Origin: Thermohalobaculum sp039805905
GTDB lineage: Bacteria; Pseudomonadota; Alphaproteobacteria; Rhodobacterales; Rhodobacteraceae
Assembly: GCA_039805905.1 (NCBI GenBank)
Contig: JBDIVM010000003.1
Span: 186,001-250,000 of the forward strand
Reading direction: 5' to 3'
DNA length: 64,000 nt
Position 1 is the stretch's first letter, and each line of letters starts with the position of its first letter. Below the pieces are notes generated by a model. It was not told the origin of the DNA. It worked only from the letters and a program-made list of their open reading frames with translations, and searched no databases. A program made the position numbers and the translations under genes. Below are positions 40,714 through 49,643 of this stretch, piece after piece.

Positions 40714-41901
40714 TCAGAAGCTGATCTTGATGCCGGTGCCGAGGATCCAGCCATCGACCTCGGAGCTGCCCTGCGCGACGCCGTTGCCGATATTGGCACC
40801 CTCGAAGTCGACATAGGCGCCGTAGGCGCCCAGCGCGACACCCTTGGCGAGGTCGTAGTTCAGGCCGATCAGGTACTGGTCGACCTCTTCCTCGGCCAGC
40901 GCGCCCGGCGCCGCGCCGCAGAAGAAGCCTGCCGCGGCCGTCGCGGCCGAGACGCAGTCGTTGTCCTCGTTCTCGCCGTGGAAGTAGGTGGCCGAGAAGC
41001 CCCAGGGGCCGGTCACGTAGCTGACGCCCGCGTCCCAGGCCTGACCGTCGAGCACGCCGGCATCGTTCTGCTCGGCATAGGAGCCGCCGATGGTGAAGCC
41101 GCCGAAGCCGAGGTTGAGGCCGACCGACCACACGTCCGGGTTGCTGCCTGCCGGCGAATCGGCAAAGCCATAGCGGCCCGACAGGGCGACGTTGAAGTCG
41201 CCGAACGAGTTCACGTAGTTCGCGCCGACATCGAAGAAGTCGCAGGTCCCGGCGTCGCAGTCGACCTGGACGTTGGTGTCCTGCAGGCCGTCACGCGCAT
41301 AGGAGACGCCGACCTGGAACCCGGCGAAGCGCGGCGTGAAGTAGGTGAAGCGCTGCGCGTCGTTGTTGGTCAGGTTCTCGAGATAGGTCGTGCCGAGGGT
41401 GCCACGGAAGATGTTGGCACCGACGCCCGAGCCCGACCACGGAATGAACGCGGTCGTCGAGCCCGAGTTGACGTTCAGGAAGGTGACGTCCGGCGCGGCA
41501 TAGGTCATCAGATAGCCGGCCGAGTTTTCCGAGCCCAGCAGGATGCGGCCGAACGAGCCGTCGATCGACATGAAGGATTCGTCGATCTGGTCGCCGTTCT
41601 GGAAGCCTTCGAGCTGGATGTTGGCGCCGATCTTGATGCCGTTGTCGAGCGTGATCGACGGCAGGAACCAGATTTCCGAGTCCTGCTTCGAGTCGATGCC
41701 GTCGAAATCGCCATCGAGGCTCGCGGTGCCATAGGCACTCGGTGTACCGGTCAGCACGGCCGCATCAACGTCCGAGTTCGCATAGCCGACATACTGTTCC
41801 ATGTAGCCGCCGACCCGCACCGTCCATTCCGCCGCGGAGGCGGGGGCGGCGAAGGCGCCGGCGAGCGCGATAGCGCTGGTGCCGAGGAGAACCTTCTTCA
41901 T
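40714..41901 (-). CDS. Rhodobacter-type general porin
   Basis: A 395-aa outer-membrane beta-barrel porin. The signal peptide MKKVLLGTSAIALAGAFAAPASA is cleaved before AEWTVRVGGYMEQYVGYA, the typical first strand of Rhodobacter porins. Alternating amphipathic strands follow (FAGFQVGVSYARDG, FGDFNVALSGRYG), with a constriction-loop-like segment rich in Asp and Phe. The protein ends in the C-terminal Phe (GTGIKISF) required by the BAM complex. Two Cys pairs occur in loops. The codon choice is strongly biased to C and G endings, as expected for high expression. Confidence 0.93.
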   Translation of the reverse strand: MKKVLLGTSAIALAGAFAAPASAAEWTVRVGGYMEQYVGYANSDVDAAVLTGTPSAYGTASLDGDFDGIDSKQDSEIWFLPSITLDNGIKIGANIQLEGFQNGDQIDESFMSIDGSFGRILLGSENSAGYLMTYAAPDVTFLNVNSGSTTAFIPWSGSGVGANIFRGTLGTTYLENLTNNDAQRFTYFTPRFAGFQVGVSYARDGLQDTNVQVDCDAGTCDFFDVGANYVNSFGDFNVALSGRYGFADSPAGSNPDVWSVGLNLGFGGFTIGGSYAEQNDAGVLDGQAWDAGVSYVTGPWGFSATYFHGENEDNDCVSAATAAAGFFCGAAPGALAEEEVDQYLIGLNYDLAKGVALGAYGAYVDFEGANIGNGVAQGSSEVDGWILGTGIKISF

Positions 41902-42300
41902 CTTGTCCCTCTTGTAAGGTTGGTACACGTCTCTTGGTGGATAGCCATTCAGCACTGGCGCCGTCAGGCCGAGCAGAACTGCTGTTATCCTGCCTCGGCT
42001 TTTGTCCTGCAAAGGGGCGGGAGCGTCAACGCTGCCGGCACCCCGCCGGAGCAGCGCCGGCACGATCGGTGCAGATTTGCAACATTGCCCCGGGCCGCGG
42101 CCATGCCCTCGCCGGGCCAGGGGTGCCGAATCCGCCAGCGGGGCCTGCGCCATATCGCCTGCTTTCCGCGGCTAGGCACCCGGAAATGCCTGTGCTAGAG
42201 ACGGGTCGGCCGCCCCAAACGACATCAATCACGGCGGCCGTTCCGGCGTGCGACGGATCCCCGAGGCGCCGGGAGAACGTGGTGGTTCGGCAGGACGGAA
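41902..42300. other. Porin / DUF3576 divergent intergenic region
   Basis: This 399-bp region must hold promoters in both directions. The 12-mer TGCAGATTTGCA at 42070-42081 is shared in inverted orientation with the pbp upstream region (34437-34448). Clear -10/-35 pairs were not assigned. No gene is supported in it. Confidence 0.4.
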
Positions 42301-42885
42301 ATGGTGAGCAGGACTGGCAGACAGACATTCGGGATCCTCGTGCTGGCGGCCGCGGCCGGGCTTGTCGCGGCATGCGGGGATCGGAACTACACCGCCGAGG
42401 CGCCGACGACCGGCCCGCGCTCCGGCCCGCAGAGGCAGTACGATCCGGGCCAGGAGGATTCGGTGTTCGGCGAGGGCGGTGCCTCGATCGGCAATCTCCG
42501 CAGCGGCGCGACCGGCGGGCTGCTCGGCGGCGATGACGGCAAGTCGCGGCTGCCGGTCAACAAGTATCTCTGGCAGGGGGCGCTCGACACCGTATCGTTC
42601 CTGCCGCTGACCTCGACCGACCCGTTCACCGGCGTCATCGCCACCGACTGGGGCTCGACGCCCGAGGCGCCGGGCGAGCGGTTCAAGGTGACCGTATACA
42701 TCCTCAGCCCGGCGCTCAGCGCGGCCTCGCTCAAGGTCGCGGTCTACCGCGAGGTGCAGGCAGAGGGCGGGGCATGGGCGCCCGCCGAGGTCAGCGCCGA
42801 GACCGCGGTCAAGCTCGAGGACGCCATCCTGACCCGGGCGCGGCAGATCCGGATCGCCGAACTCGGCGGGGAAGGGACGGGCTGA
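42301..42885 (+). CDS. DUF3576 lipoprotein
   Basis: A 194-aa predicted lipoprotein. The lipobox is GLVAAC at about residue 25, followed by a low-complexity linker. The DUF3576 core is KSRLPVNKYLWQGALDTVSFLPLTSTDPFTGVIATDWGS-like in content, then FKVTVYILSPAL. It ends with LEDAILTRARQIRIAEL. The family is almost confined to alphaproteobacteria and is regularly found just before leuS and lptE, as here. A role in lipopolysaccharide or outer-membrane assembly is suggested by the neighbours only. Confidence 0.92.
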   Translation: MVSRTGRQTFGILVLAAAAGLVAACGDRNYTAEAPTTGPRSGPQRQYDPGQEDSVFGEGGASIGNLRSGATGGLLGGDDGKSRLPVNKYLWQGALDTVSFLPLTSTDPFTGVIATDWGSTPEAPGERFKVTVYILSPALSAASLKVAVYREVQAEGGAWAPAEVSAETAVKLEDAILTRARQIRIAELGGEGTG

Positions 42886-43051
42886 GACGGCACCGGACCA
42901 TCGCGGGCGGCGCGGGAGCGCCGGTCGGCCCTCTGCGGCAGATTGAAATCCGGCGACCCGCATGGTGAAACGGACTCCCGGAATCGGGCGCCGGGCGCCG
43001 GGAATTCCGGGCTTTCCGGCCGACCCGGCCGGGTCGAGAGGGATACAGCTC

Positions 43052-45649
43052 ATGTCGGGCAGCATGTCGCGCTACAACGCCCGCGCGGTCGAACCGAAAT
43101 GGCAGCGTATCTGGGAGCAGCGCGGCGCCTTCCGTGCGCGGCGCGATCCGGCGCGGCCGAAATACTACGTCCTCGAGATGTTTCCCTATCCTTCGGGGCG
43201 GATCCACATGGGCCATGTGCGCAACTACACCATGGGTGATGTGGTGGCGCGCTACAAGTCCGCGCGCGGCTTCAGCGTGCTGCACCCGATGGGCTGGGAC
43301 GCCTTCGGCATGCCGGCCGAGAACGCGGCGATGGAGCGCGGCGTCCACCCGGGCACCTGGACCCGGGCCAACATCGACACCATGCGCGCCCAGCTGAAGT
43401 CGATGGGGCTCAGCCTCGACTGGGAGCGCGAGTTCGCCACCTGCGACCCCGAATACTACGCCCAGCAGCAGGCGATGTTCCTCGACATGATGGAAGCGGG
43501 GCTCGTCACCCGGAAGTCCTCGATGGTGAACTGGGACCCGGTCGACGGGACCGTGCTCGCCAACGAGCAGGTGATCGACGGCCGTGGCTGGCGCTCGGGC
43601 GCGCCGGTCGAGCGGCGCGAGCTGACGCAGTGGTTCTTCCGCATCTCGGACATGGCGGGGGAACTGCTCGACGCCCTGGAGGGGCTCACGAACTGGCCCG
43701 AGAAGGTGCGTCTGATGCAACGCAACTGGATCGGCAAGAGCCGGGGGCTGCAGTTCGCCTTCGACGTGGTCGCCGCACCGGCGGGCTTCGAGCGGCTCGA
43801 GGTCTACACCACGCGGCCCGACACCCTGATGGGCGCGAGTTTCGCCGCCATCTCGCCCGACCATCCGCTGGCGAGGGCCCTGGGCTCGACCGTGCCGGGA
43901 CTGGCCGACTTCTGCGACGAGTGCCGGCGCATGGGCACCTCGGAGGAGGAGCTCGGGACCGCCGAGAAGCGGGGCTTCGACACCGGGCTCCGGGTCCGCC
44001 ACCCCTTCGACCCGGGCTGGACGCTGCCGGTCTGGGTCGCGAACTTCATCCTGATGGAATACGGCACCGGAGCGATCTTCGGCTGCCCGGCTCACGACCA
44101 GCGCGACCTCGACTTCGTGCGCAAGTATGGCCTCCCGGTGATCGACGTCTACACGCCGCTCGATTCGGATGCACGCGTGGCCGACCTGGCCTATGTGCCC
44201 CCGAAGACCGAGAAGGTGCGCTACATCAACCGCTTCGCGGGGCCCGAGGTGATGACCGGCGACGAGGCGGTCGACGCCGCCATCGCCCATTGCGAGGGTC
44301 TCGGCATCGGTCAGGGGGTCACCAGGTTCCGGCTCCGCGACTGGGGCATCTCGCGGCAGCGCTACTGGGGCTGCCCGATCCCGGTGATCCATTGCCCGTC
44401 CTGCGGCGTGGTGCCGGTGCCGAAGGCGGACCTGCCGGTGACGCTGCCCGAGGATGTCGAGTTCGACCGGCCGGGCAACCCGCTCGACCGGCACCCGACC
44501 TGGCGCGACGTGGCCTGCCCCGAATGCGGCGCACCGGCGCGTCGCGAGACCGACACCATGGACACCTTCGTCGATTCGTCCTGGTACTATGCCCGCTTCA
44601 CCGCGCCCCGCGCGGACACGCCGACGGTGGCGACGGAGGCCGATTACTGGATGAATGTCGACCAGTATATCGGCGGCATCGAGCATGCGATCCTGCATCT
44701 GCTGTATTCGCGCTTCTTCGCCCGGGCCATGCACCGCACCGGGCATTTGCCGGCGAAGGCGATCGAGCCCTTCGAGGCGCTGTTCACCCAGGGTATGGTG
44801 GTGCACGAGTGCTACTCGACCGAGAACGGCGGCCGCAGGGTGTGGCACGCGCCGGCCGAGGTCGAGAAGGCCGCCGACGGCACCGCGCGGCTGCGCGCGA
44901 CCGGCGAGACGGTCGAGATCGGCGCCGTCACCAAGATGTCGAAGTCGAAGAAGAACGTCGTGGACCCCGAGGACATCATCGAGACCTACGGCGCCGACGT
45001 GGCGCGCTGGTTCATGCTCTCCGACAGCCCGCCCGAACGCGACGTGGAATGGACCGAGGCCGGGGTCGAGGGCGCATGGCGCTTCCTGCAGCGGCTGTGG
45101 CGGATGCTGCACGAGGCGGAACTGGCGGCCCCCGACTCGTCGATGAACGGCACGGGCGAGGCGGCTGTGGCGCTCAGGAAGGCCGTGCACAAGGCCATCG
45201 CGGGCGTGACCGCCGACATTGAGGGCTTCGCCTTCAACAAGGCGGTGGCGCGGATCCACGACCTCGCCAACACGATGCAGCGAGCCACAGGCGGGGAGCC
45301 GGACATGGCGGCCGCCCGGCGCGAGGCCTTCGAGGCGATTGCCCGGCTGATGGCGCCTATGACCCCGCATTTCGCCGAGGAGATGTGGGAGGCGCTGGGG
45401 CACGCGACGCCGCTCGTCGCCACCGCCTGGCCGGAGTTCGACCCGGCGCTGGCGCGGGACGACGTGGTCCTGATGCCGGTTCAGGTCAACGGCAGGAGGC
45501 GCGCCGAGATCGAGGTTGCCCGTGACGCGGGCAGCGGCACGGTCGAGGCAATGGCACTCGCGCATCCAGACGTGGCGCGCCATCTTGGCGGACAGCCACC
45601 GCGCAAGGTGATCGTGGTGCCAGGGCGGATCGTGAATGTGGTGGTCTGA
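43052..45649 (+). CDS. leuS: Leucine-tRNA ligase
   Basis: A class I aminoacyl-tRNA synthetase of 865 aa. It has the HIGH-type motif PYPSGRIHMGHVRNY, and the CP1 editing domain with TTRPDTLMGASF and FAAISPDHPLA. The zinc-like segment has CPSCGVVP and CPECGAP pairs. The KMSKS motif is at about residue 628, in TKMSKSKKNVVDP. The ATG at 43052 is preferred over an in-frame ATG at 42962, because only the former has GAGAGGG near it and fits family length; an ATG at 43064 is possible. The end overlaps lptE by 14 nt. Confidence 0.97.
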   Translation: MSGSMSRYNARAVEPKWQRIWEQRGAFRARRDPARPKYYVLEMFPYPSGRIHMGHVRNYTMGDVVARYKSARGFSVLHPMGWDAFGMPAENAAMERGVHPGTWTRANIDTMRAQLKSMGLSLDWEREFATCDPEYYAQQQAMFLDMMEAGLVTRKSSMVNWDPVDGTVLANEQVIDGRGWRSGAPVERRELTQWFFRISDMAGELLDALEGLTNWPEKVRLMQRNWIGKSRGLQFAFDVVAAPAGFERLEVYTTRPDTLMGASFAAISPDHPLARALGSTVPGLADFCDECRRMGTSEEELGTAEKRGFDTGLRVRHPFDPGWTLPVWVANFILMEYGTGAIFGCPAHDQRDLDFVRKYGLPVIDVYTPLDSDARVADLAYVPPKTEKVRYINRFAGPEVMTGDEAVDAAIAHCEGLGIGQGVTRFRLRDWGISRQRYWGCPIPVIHCPSCGVVPVPKADLPVTLPEDVEFDRPGNPLDRHPTWRDVACPECGAPARRETDTMDTFVDSSWYYARFTAPRADTPTVATEADYWMNVDQYIGGIEHAILHLLYSRFFARAMHRTGHLPAKAIEPFEALFTQGMVVHECYSTENGGRRVWHAPAEVEKAADGTARLRATGETVEIGAVTKMSKSKKNVVDPEDIIETYGADVARWFMLSDSPPERDVEWTEAGVEGAWRFLQRLWRMLHEAELAAPDSSMNGTGEAAVALRKAVHKAIAGVTADIEGFAFNKAVARIHDLANTMQRATGGEPDMAAARREAFEAIARLMAPMTPHFAEEMWEALGHATPLVATAWPEFDPALARDDVVLMPVQVNGRRRAEIEVARDAGSGTVEAMALAHPDVARHLGGQPPRKVIVVPGRIVNVVV

Positions 45650-46154
45650 CCGCCGGCGCTTCCTCGTCCTGGGGACCGCCGCCCTGGCGACCGGCGGCTG
45701 TTTCCGCCCGATGCTCGCCTCGGACAGTCCGGCGACCGGGCTCCTGGGACGGATCGAGCTTCCGGCCTTCGACGACCGGTTCGGCTATCACCTCGATGCC
45801 GCCCTGCGCGATCGGCTCGGCGCGCCCGAGGCACCGGCCTACCGTCTCGACGTGAGGACTCGCATCCGCAGGGACAACCTCGCGATCACCCAGGACAATG
45901 CGATCACCCGCATCAGCCTGACCGCGACGGCCGACTGGTCGGTTGTCAGGATCGGCGACACGTCGCCGCTGCTCAGCGCGCAGACGGTGTCGCAATCGAG
46001 CTACAACTCGACCGCCTCGCTCTTCGCCACCCGCGAGACCGAGCGCGACATCGAGCGGCGGATCGCCCGCGACCTCGGCGAGCGGATCGCCCGTTCGATT
46101 CTCGCGCAGGCCGCCCGGATCGCGGCGGCGGACGGCGCGGTTTCGGGATCGTGA
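45636..46154 (+). CDS. lptE: LPS-assembly lipoprotein LptE
   Basis: LptE plugs the LptD barrel that inserts lipopolysaccharide into the outer membrane. The 172-aa product has a short RRR-containing signal and the lipobox ATGGC, followed at once by FRPML, the usual mature start of alphaproteobacterial LptE. The RR motif gives a Tat-like look. The core IELPAFDDRFGYHLDAALRDRLG and SYNSTASLFATRETERDIERRIARDL fit the family. It overlaps leuS by 14 nt and holA by 4 nt, so the three are translationally coupled. Confidence 0.9.
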   Translation: MWWSDRRRFLVLGTAALATGGCFRPMLASDSPATGLLGRIELPAFDDRFGYHLDAALRDRLGAPEAPAYRLDVRTRIRRDNLAITQDNAITRISLTATADWSVVRIGDTSPLLSAQTVSQSSYNSTASLFATRETERDIERRIARDLGERIARSILAQAARIAAADGAVSGS

Positions 46155-47170
46155 AGCTGGCCGGGGCCCAGGCGGCCGGGTTCTGCGGCCATCCTGACCG
46201 GCGGCTGGCGGGTGCCTTGCTCCACGGACCGGATCCGGGCCTTCTGGCGATCAGGCGCCGCGAGCTGGTGGCAGCGCTGACCGAGGGCGACGATCTCCGG
46301 CTCACGCGCCTGGAGCCGGCCGCGGCCCAGAAGGATCCCGCGGAAGTCGACGCGGCCCTGAAGACGCGCGGGTTCTTCCCCGGCCGCCGGGTGCTGCTGA
46401 TCGAGGGCGCCCGCGACGGCCTCGCTGCCAGCCTTGCCCCGGTCCTGGCCACCGTCGAGCCGGGAGACGCCTTCCTAGTCCTGACGGCCGAAGGGCCGGG
46501 CGCACGTTCGCCGTTGCGCAAGCTCTTCGAACAAGCGCCGAATCTGGCGTCGCTCGGCCTCTATCCCGAAAGACCGGGCGTGCCGCAGCTCACCGCATTG
46601 CTGAGCGCGGCCGGGATGCAGGCAGGGCTCGAGTCGGACGCGGCGCAGCTCCTGGCCGAGATTTCTGCGGAGCTCGACCGCGGCGCCCTGTTGCAGCTGG
46701 TCGAGCGCGTCGCCGTCCATTGCCTCGAGCGCAGCCAGCCGCTCGGGCGGGACGAGCTCGCGGACCTGCTCCCCCTCACCGTCGACAGCGAGGCCGGCAG
46801 GCTCGCGGATGCGGTGGCGGCCGCCAGGGCCGAGGCGATCGGCCCGCTGATCGGCCGGCTCGCAGCGGCAGGACTCGGGCCGCAGACGATGCTGATCGTC
46901 GTCGAGCGGCATCTTCGCCGGCTGCTCGCCGTGGCGGCGGCCGGCGACGGAGCCGAGGCTGCGCTCGACCGCCTGCGGCCGCCGGTTTTCGGCGCACAGC
47001 GGCAGGCGCTTGCCGCTGCGGCGCGCCACTGGGGACTGCGGCGGCTCGAGGCAGCGAGCCGGATCCTGTTCCAGACTGAACGCAGCCTGCGCTCGGCGGG
47101 ATACCGTCCCGATCGCGCCATGGTCGAGCGCTGCCTGATCCGGCTTGCAATGATGGCGTCCGCCGAGTGA
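46151..47170 (+). CDS. holA: DNA polymerase III subunit delta
   Basis: The delta subunit of the clamp loader opens the beta clamp. The 339-aa protein starts with GTG in a GTGA overlap with lptE. It has the AAA+-like N-terminal region with GFCGHPDRRLAGALLHGPDPGLLAI-type beginning, RRVLLIEGARDGLAASL and TAEGPGARSPLRKLFE. The collar helices contain LGPQTMLIVVERHLRRLLAVAA. The Walker A is degenerate, as expected for delta. It is convergent with parB across a short AT-rich gap. Confidence 0.92.
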   Translation: MKLAGAQAAGFCGHPDRRLAGALLHGPDPGLLAIRRRELVAALTEGDDLRLTRLEPAAAQKDPAEVDAALKTRGFFPGRRVLLIEGARDGLAASLAPVLATVEPGDAFLVLTAEGPGARSPLRKLFEQAPNLASLGLYPERPGVPQLTALLSAAGMQAGLESDAAQLLAEISAELDRGALLQLVERVAVHCLERSQPLGRDELADLLPLTVDSEAGRLADAVAAARAEAIGPLIGRLAAAGLGPQTMLIVVERHLRRLLAVAAAGDGAEAALDRLRPPVFGAQRQALAAAARHWGLRRLEAASRILFQTERSLRSAGYRPDRAMVERCLIRLAMMASAE

Positions 47171-47237
47171 CGGCGGACATACCGACATGCTTGGCTTAAG
47201 ATATTGATATATATGGTATCCTGAACAGTCGCATTGA

Positions 47238-48146
47238 TCATTGCCCGGACAGCTTCTGGCACAGCCGGTCGAGGTCGTCGAGCGCGCGATAGCGGATCCT
47301 CAGCTCGCCCGCCCCGCCGCCGTCGGCCCGATGGTGGATGCTGACCGCCATGCCGATCGCGGCCGAGAGATCGCCCTCGAGCTGCCGCGTATCCGGATCC
47401 TTGCCGGCCCGGCGCCCGGGCCTTGCGCGCCGCGAGGGTCCGGCGGCGAGGCGGGCAAGTGCCTCGACCTGGCGGACGGTCAGCCCGCGTGCCACCGCCT
47501 GCTCCGCCAGCGCCACCGGATCGGGCGCGTTGATCAGCGCCCGGGCATGGCCGGCGCTGAGCATGCCCGTGCGCAGCAGGCGCTGGACCTGCTCGGGCAG
47601 GCCGAGAAGCCGCAAGGCGTTGGCGACATGCGGTCGGCTCTTGCCGACGATCTGGGCGACCTCTTCCTGGGTGTAGGAGAAGCGCTGGATGAGCTGGGCA
47701 AGGCCGGCGGCTTCCTCGATCGGGTTGAGATCGGCGCGCTGGACATTCTCGATGATCGCAAGCTCGAGCATGGCGCGGTCGTCGAGCTCGCGCACCACGA
47801 TCGGGACCTCGTGCAGCTGGGCGCGCTGGGCGGCGCGCCAGCGGCGTTCGCCGGCGACGATCTCGAAATGCCCCTCCCGGCCCGGATGGGGGCGGACGAT
47901 CACCGGCTGGATGATGCCGCGCTGGCGGATCGAGTCCGCGAGCTCAGCAAGCTCGGCCTCGGGAAAATCGCGGCGCGGCTGATCCGGGTTGGGGTGAAGC
48001 CGCTCGATCGGCGCGATGCTGACCGGGCCGGCACGCTGAGGGCCCGCGTCCCGGGAGGCGGGCGCCGCAGCGCCGGCATCGCCGGCATCGCCGAGCAGGG
48101 CGGAAAGGCCCCGGCCAAGTCCCTTTCGCTCCGGTCTGGGGGTCAT
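47238..48146 (-). CDS. parB: Chromosome-partitioning protein ParB
   Basis: ParB is a CTP-dependent clamp that loads at parS and spreads. The 302-aa protein has an N-terminal RKGLGRGLSALLGD tail that stimulates ParA. The CTP-binding region includes QPRRDF, SIRQRGIIQPVIVR and AGERRWRAAQ. ENVQRADLNPIEEA and the HTH KSRPHVANALRLLGLP follow. A C-terminal dimer domain ends the protein. Two perfect parS palindromes lie 1.4 and 3.4 kb upstream. The gene starts 52 nt after parA and may also be served by a promoter inside parA. Confidence 0.96.
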   Translation of the reverse strand: MTPRPERKGLGRGLSALLGDAGDAGAAAPASRDAGPQRAGPVSIAPIERLHPNPDQPRRDFPEAELAELADSIRQRGIIQPVIVRPHPGREGHFEIVAGERRWRAAQRAQLHEVPIVVRELDDRAMLELAIIENVQRADLNPIEEAAGLAQLIQRFSYTQEEVAQIVGKSRPHVANALRLLGLPEQVQRLLRTGMLSAGHARALINAPDPVALAEQAVARGLTVRQVEALARLAAGPSRRARPGRRAGKDPDTRQLEGDLSAAIGMAVSIHHRADGGGAGELRIRYRALDDLDRLCQKLSGQ

Positions 48147-48198
48147 CGTGAAATCCTTGCTCGGCGGTTTCTCTGTCGGGCGGTGACGAGCGGCCCTC

Positions 48199-49023
48199 TC
48201 AGGCCGCCAGGCGGGCTGCGTCCCGGCGCAGGAGTTCGGCGGCAAACGCCCGGTACGCCTGGCTGCCGGCGCAGTCCGGATCATAGACAAGCGCGGGCAG
48301 GGCGTGGCTCGGCGCCTCTGAGAGCCGGACATTGCGCGGGATGATGGTCTCGAACACGGTCTCGCCCAGATTGAGCCGCACATCCTCGGCAACCTGGGCC
48401 GAGAGGTTGTTGCGCCGGTCATACATGGTGAGGACGATGCCGCCGATCCTGAGCCGGGGGTTAAGCCCGGCCTGCACGCGCTTCACGGTGCTGAGGAGCT
48501 GCGTCAGGCCCTCGAGCGCGAAGAACTCGCATTGCAGGGGGACAACGACGGTGTCGGCTGCCACCATCGCGTTCACCGTGAGCAGGTTCAGCGAGGGCGG
48601 ACAGTCGAAAATTATATAATCAAAACAATGTATTGGCGCATCTGAACCCCCAAGCGCAAGCGCCTGGCGGAGCCGATGCGCGCGGTCCGGCGCTTGGGCA
48701 AGCTCGGCGTCGACTCCCGAGAGATCCACCGACGCGGGCGCCACGAAGAGCGGCGCACTGCCGCATTGCGACAGCGCCTCGGGGAAGGTGCGGCCCTCGG
48801 TCAGGATATGATAGGTTGAGATCTTGCGCCGGTCGGGCCCGAGGCCAAGGCCGGTCGAGGCATTGCCCTGCGGGTCCAGATCGACCAGCAGGATGCGCCG
48901 GCCGGCCTGGGCGAGCGCCGCGCCGAGATTGATGGCGGTCGTCGTCTTGCCGACGCCACCTTTCTGGTTGGCCAGGGCGATGATCTTCGCGCGCCGCGGC
49001 GATGATGGGCCGTCCGGGGTCAT
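48199..49023 (-). CDS. parA: Chromosome-partitioning ATPase ParA
   Basis: A 274-aa deviant Walker-type ATPase that positions origins via ParB-parS. The Walker A KGGVGKTT is at residues 21-28, then DLDPQGNASTGLG and FDCPPSLNLLTVNA. It lacks the N-terminal HTH of plasmid P1-type ParA, as expected for chromosomal Soj/ParA. Codons for HCFDYIIF include an AT-rich patch with the palindrome ATTATATAAT, unusual for this genome. Its start overlaps the rsmG stop by 4 nt. Confidence 0.97.
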   Translation of the reverse strand: MTPDGPSSPRRAKIIALANQKGGVGKTTTAINLGAALAQAGRRILLVDLDPQGNASTGLGLGPDRRKISTYHILTEGRTFPEALSQCGSAPLFVAPASVDLSGVDAELAQAPDRAHRLRQALALGGSDAPIHCFDYIIFDCPPSLNLLTVNAMVAADTVVVPLQCEFFALEGLTQLLSTVKRVQAGLNPRLRIGGIVLTMYDRRNNLSAQVAEDVRLNLGETVFETIIPRNVRLSEAPSHALPALVYDPDCAGSQAYRAFAAELLRRDAARLAA

Positions 49024-49643
49024 CTGCGCCTTCGGAGCTCCCGAATCCTGAGGACGGCGGCCCCCGGTTCCGTCCGGCTGGCGATCCGTTCCGCGCGACT
49101 ATGCCAAGCCGCTTCTGCCGCGGTCAATTCCGAATCGAGCTGCGCGCCCTTCGGGAACAGAAGAACCGTCTCCCGCCCCGCGAATCGGGCCGCGAGCTCC
49201 AGCAGCCGCGGAAGCGGGGCAAGCGCCCGCGCGGAGACGACGTCGTAAGCGGTGGCCGGCACCGATTCGATCCGCTGCGCCAGCACGGTTACGGGCAGTC
49301 CGAGATCTCGGGCTGCCGTGGCGAGGAAGGTCGCCTTGCGCTGGTCGCTCTCGATCAGCGTCATGTGCAGGCCCGGCCGGCTTTCCAGTGCGGCGGCGGC
49401 GACCGGGATGCCCGGCAGGCCGCCGCCTGAGCCGAGGTCGATCCAGGTCCGGGCATCTCCCGGGGCGAGGTCGAGAAGCTGGAGCGAATCGGCGATGTGG
49501 CGGGTCCACAGGTGATCGAGCGAGCCAGCTGAAACCAGGTTGATGCGGCGGTTCCAGTGCGCCAGCAACTCGGCGAAACGCATGAGCCGCGGTGCTGTTT
49601 CACGTGAAACACCGAACTCCGCGCAGACCTCCTCCGGCGTCAT
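49020..49643 (-). CDS. rsmG: 16S rRNA (guanine527-N7)-methyltransferase
   Basis: RsmG (GidB) methylates G527 of 16S rRNA with SAM. The 207-aa protein has RINLVSAGSLDHLWTRHIADSLQL, the SAM motif DLGSGGGLPGIPVA, and SDQRKATFLATAARDLGL. The N-terminal FGVSRETAPRLM is interesting: VSRET is encoded by a perfect parS palindrome (49596-49611). Its start overlaps the mnmG stop by 4 nt, giving a coupled mnmE-mnmG-rsmG-parA-parB run. Confidence 0.96.
   Translation of the reverse strand: MTPEEVCAEFGVSRETAPRLMRFAELLAHWNRRINLVSAGSLDHLWTRHIADSLQLLDLAPGDARTWIDLGSGGGLPGIPVAAAALESRPGLHMTLIESDQRKATFLATAARDLGLPVTVLAQRIESVPATAYDVVSARALAPLPRLLELAARFAGRETVLLFPKGAQLDSELTAAEAAWHSRAERIASRTEPGAAVLRIRELRRRR
49596..49611. 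promoter_or_regulatory. parS centromere site inside rsmG
   Basis: TGTTTCACGTGAAACA is a perfect 16-bp palindrome equal to the bacterial parS consensus bound by ParB. It lies in the N-terminal codons of rsmG, encoding VSRET, 0.6 kb upstream of parA and 1.5 kb upstream of parB. The same 16-mer occurs again at 51508. Confidence 0.92.

Noticed and set aside
38877..40841. A 654-codon frame that could be read as a sulfotransferase fusion
   Set aside because: Only the last 287 codons are sulfotransferase. The upstream part overlaps the separate type B gene in another frame and is not coding; a GTG with a good ribosome binding site starts the real gene.
42809..45583. Open frame of 924 codons antisense to leuS
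   Set aside because: Same reason: leuS is complete with all motifs, and the antisense product has only low-complexity composition.
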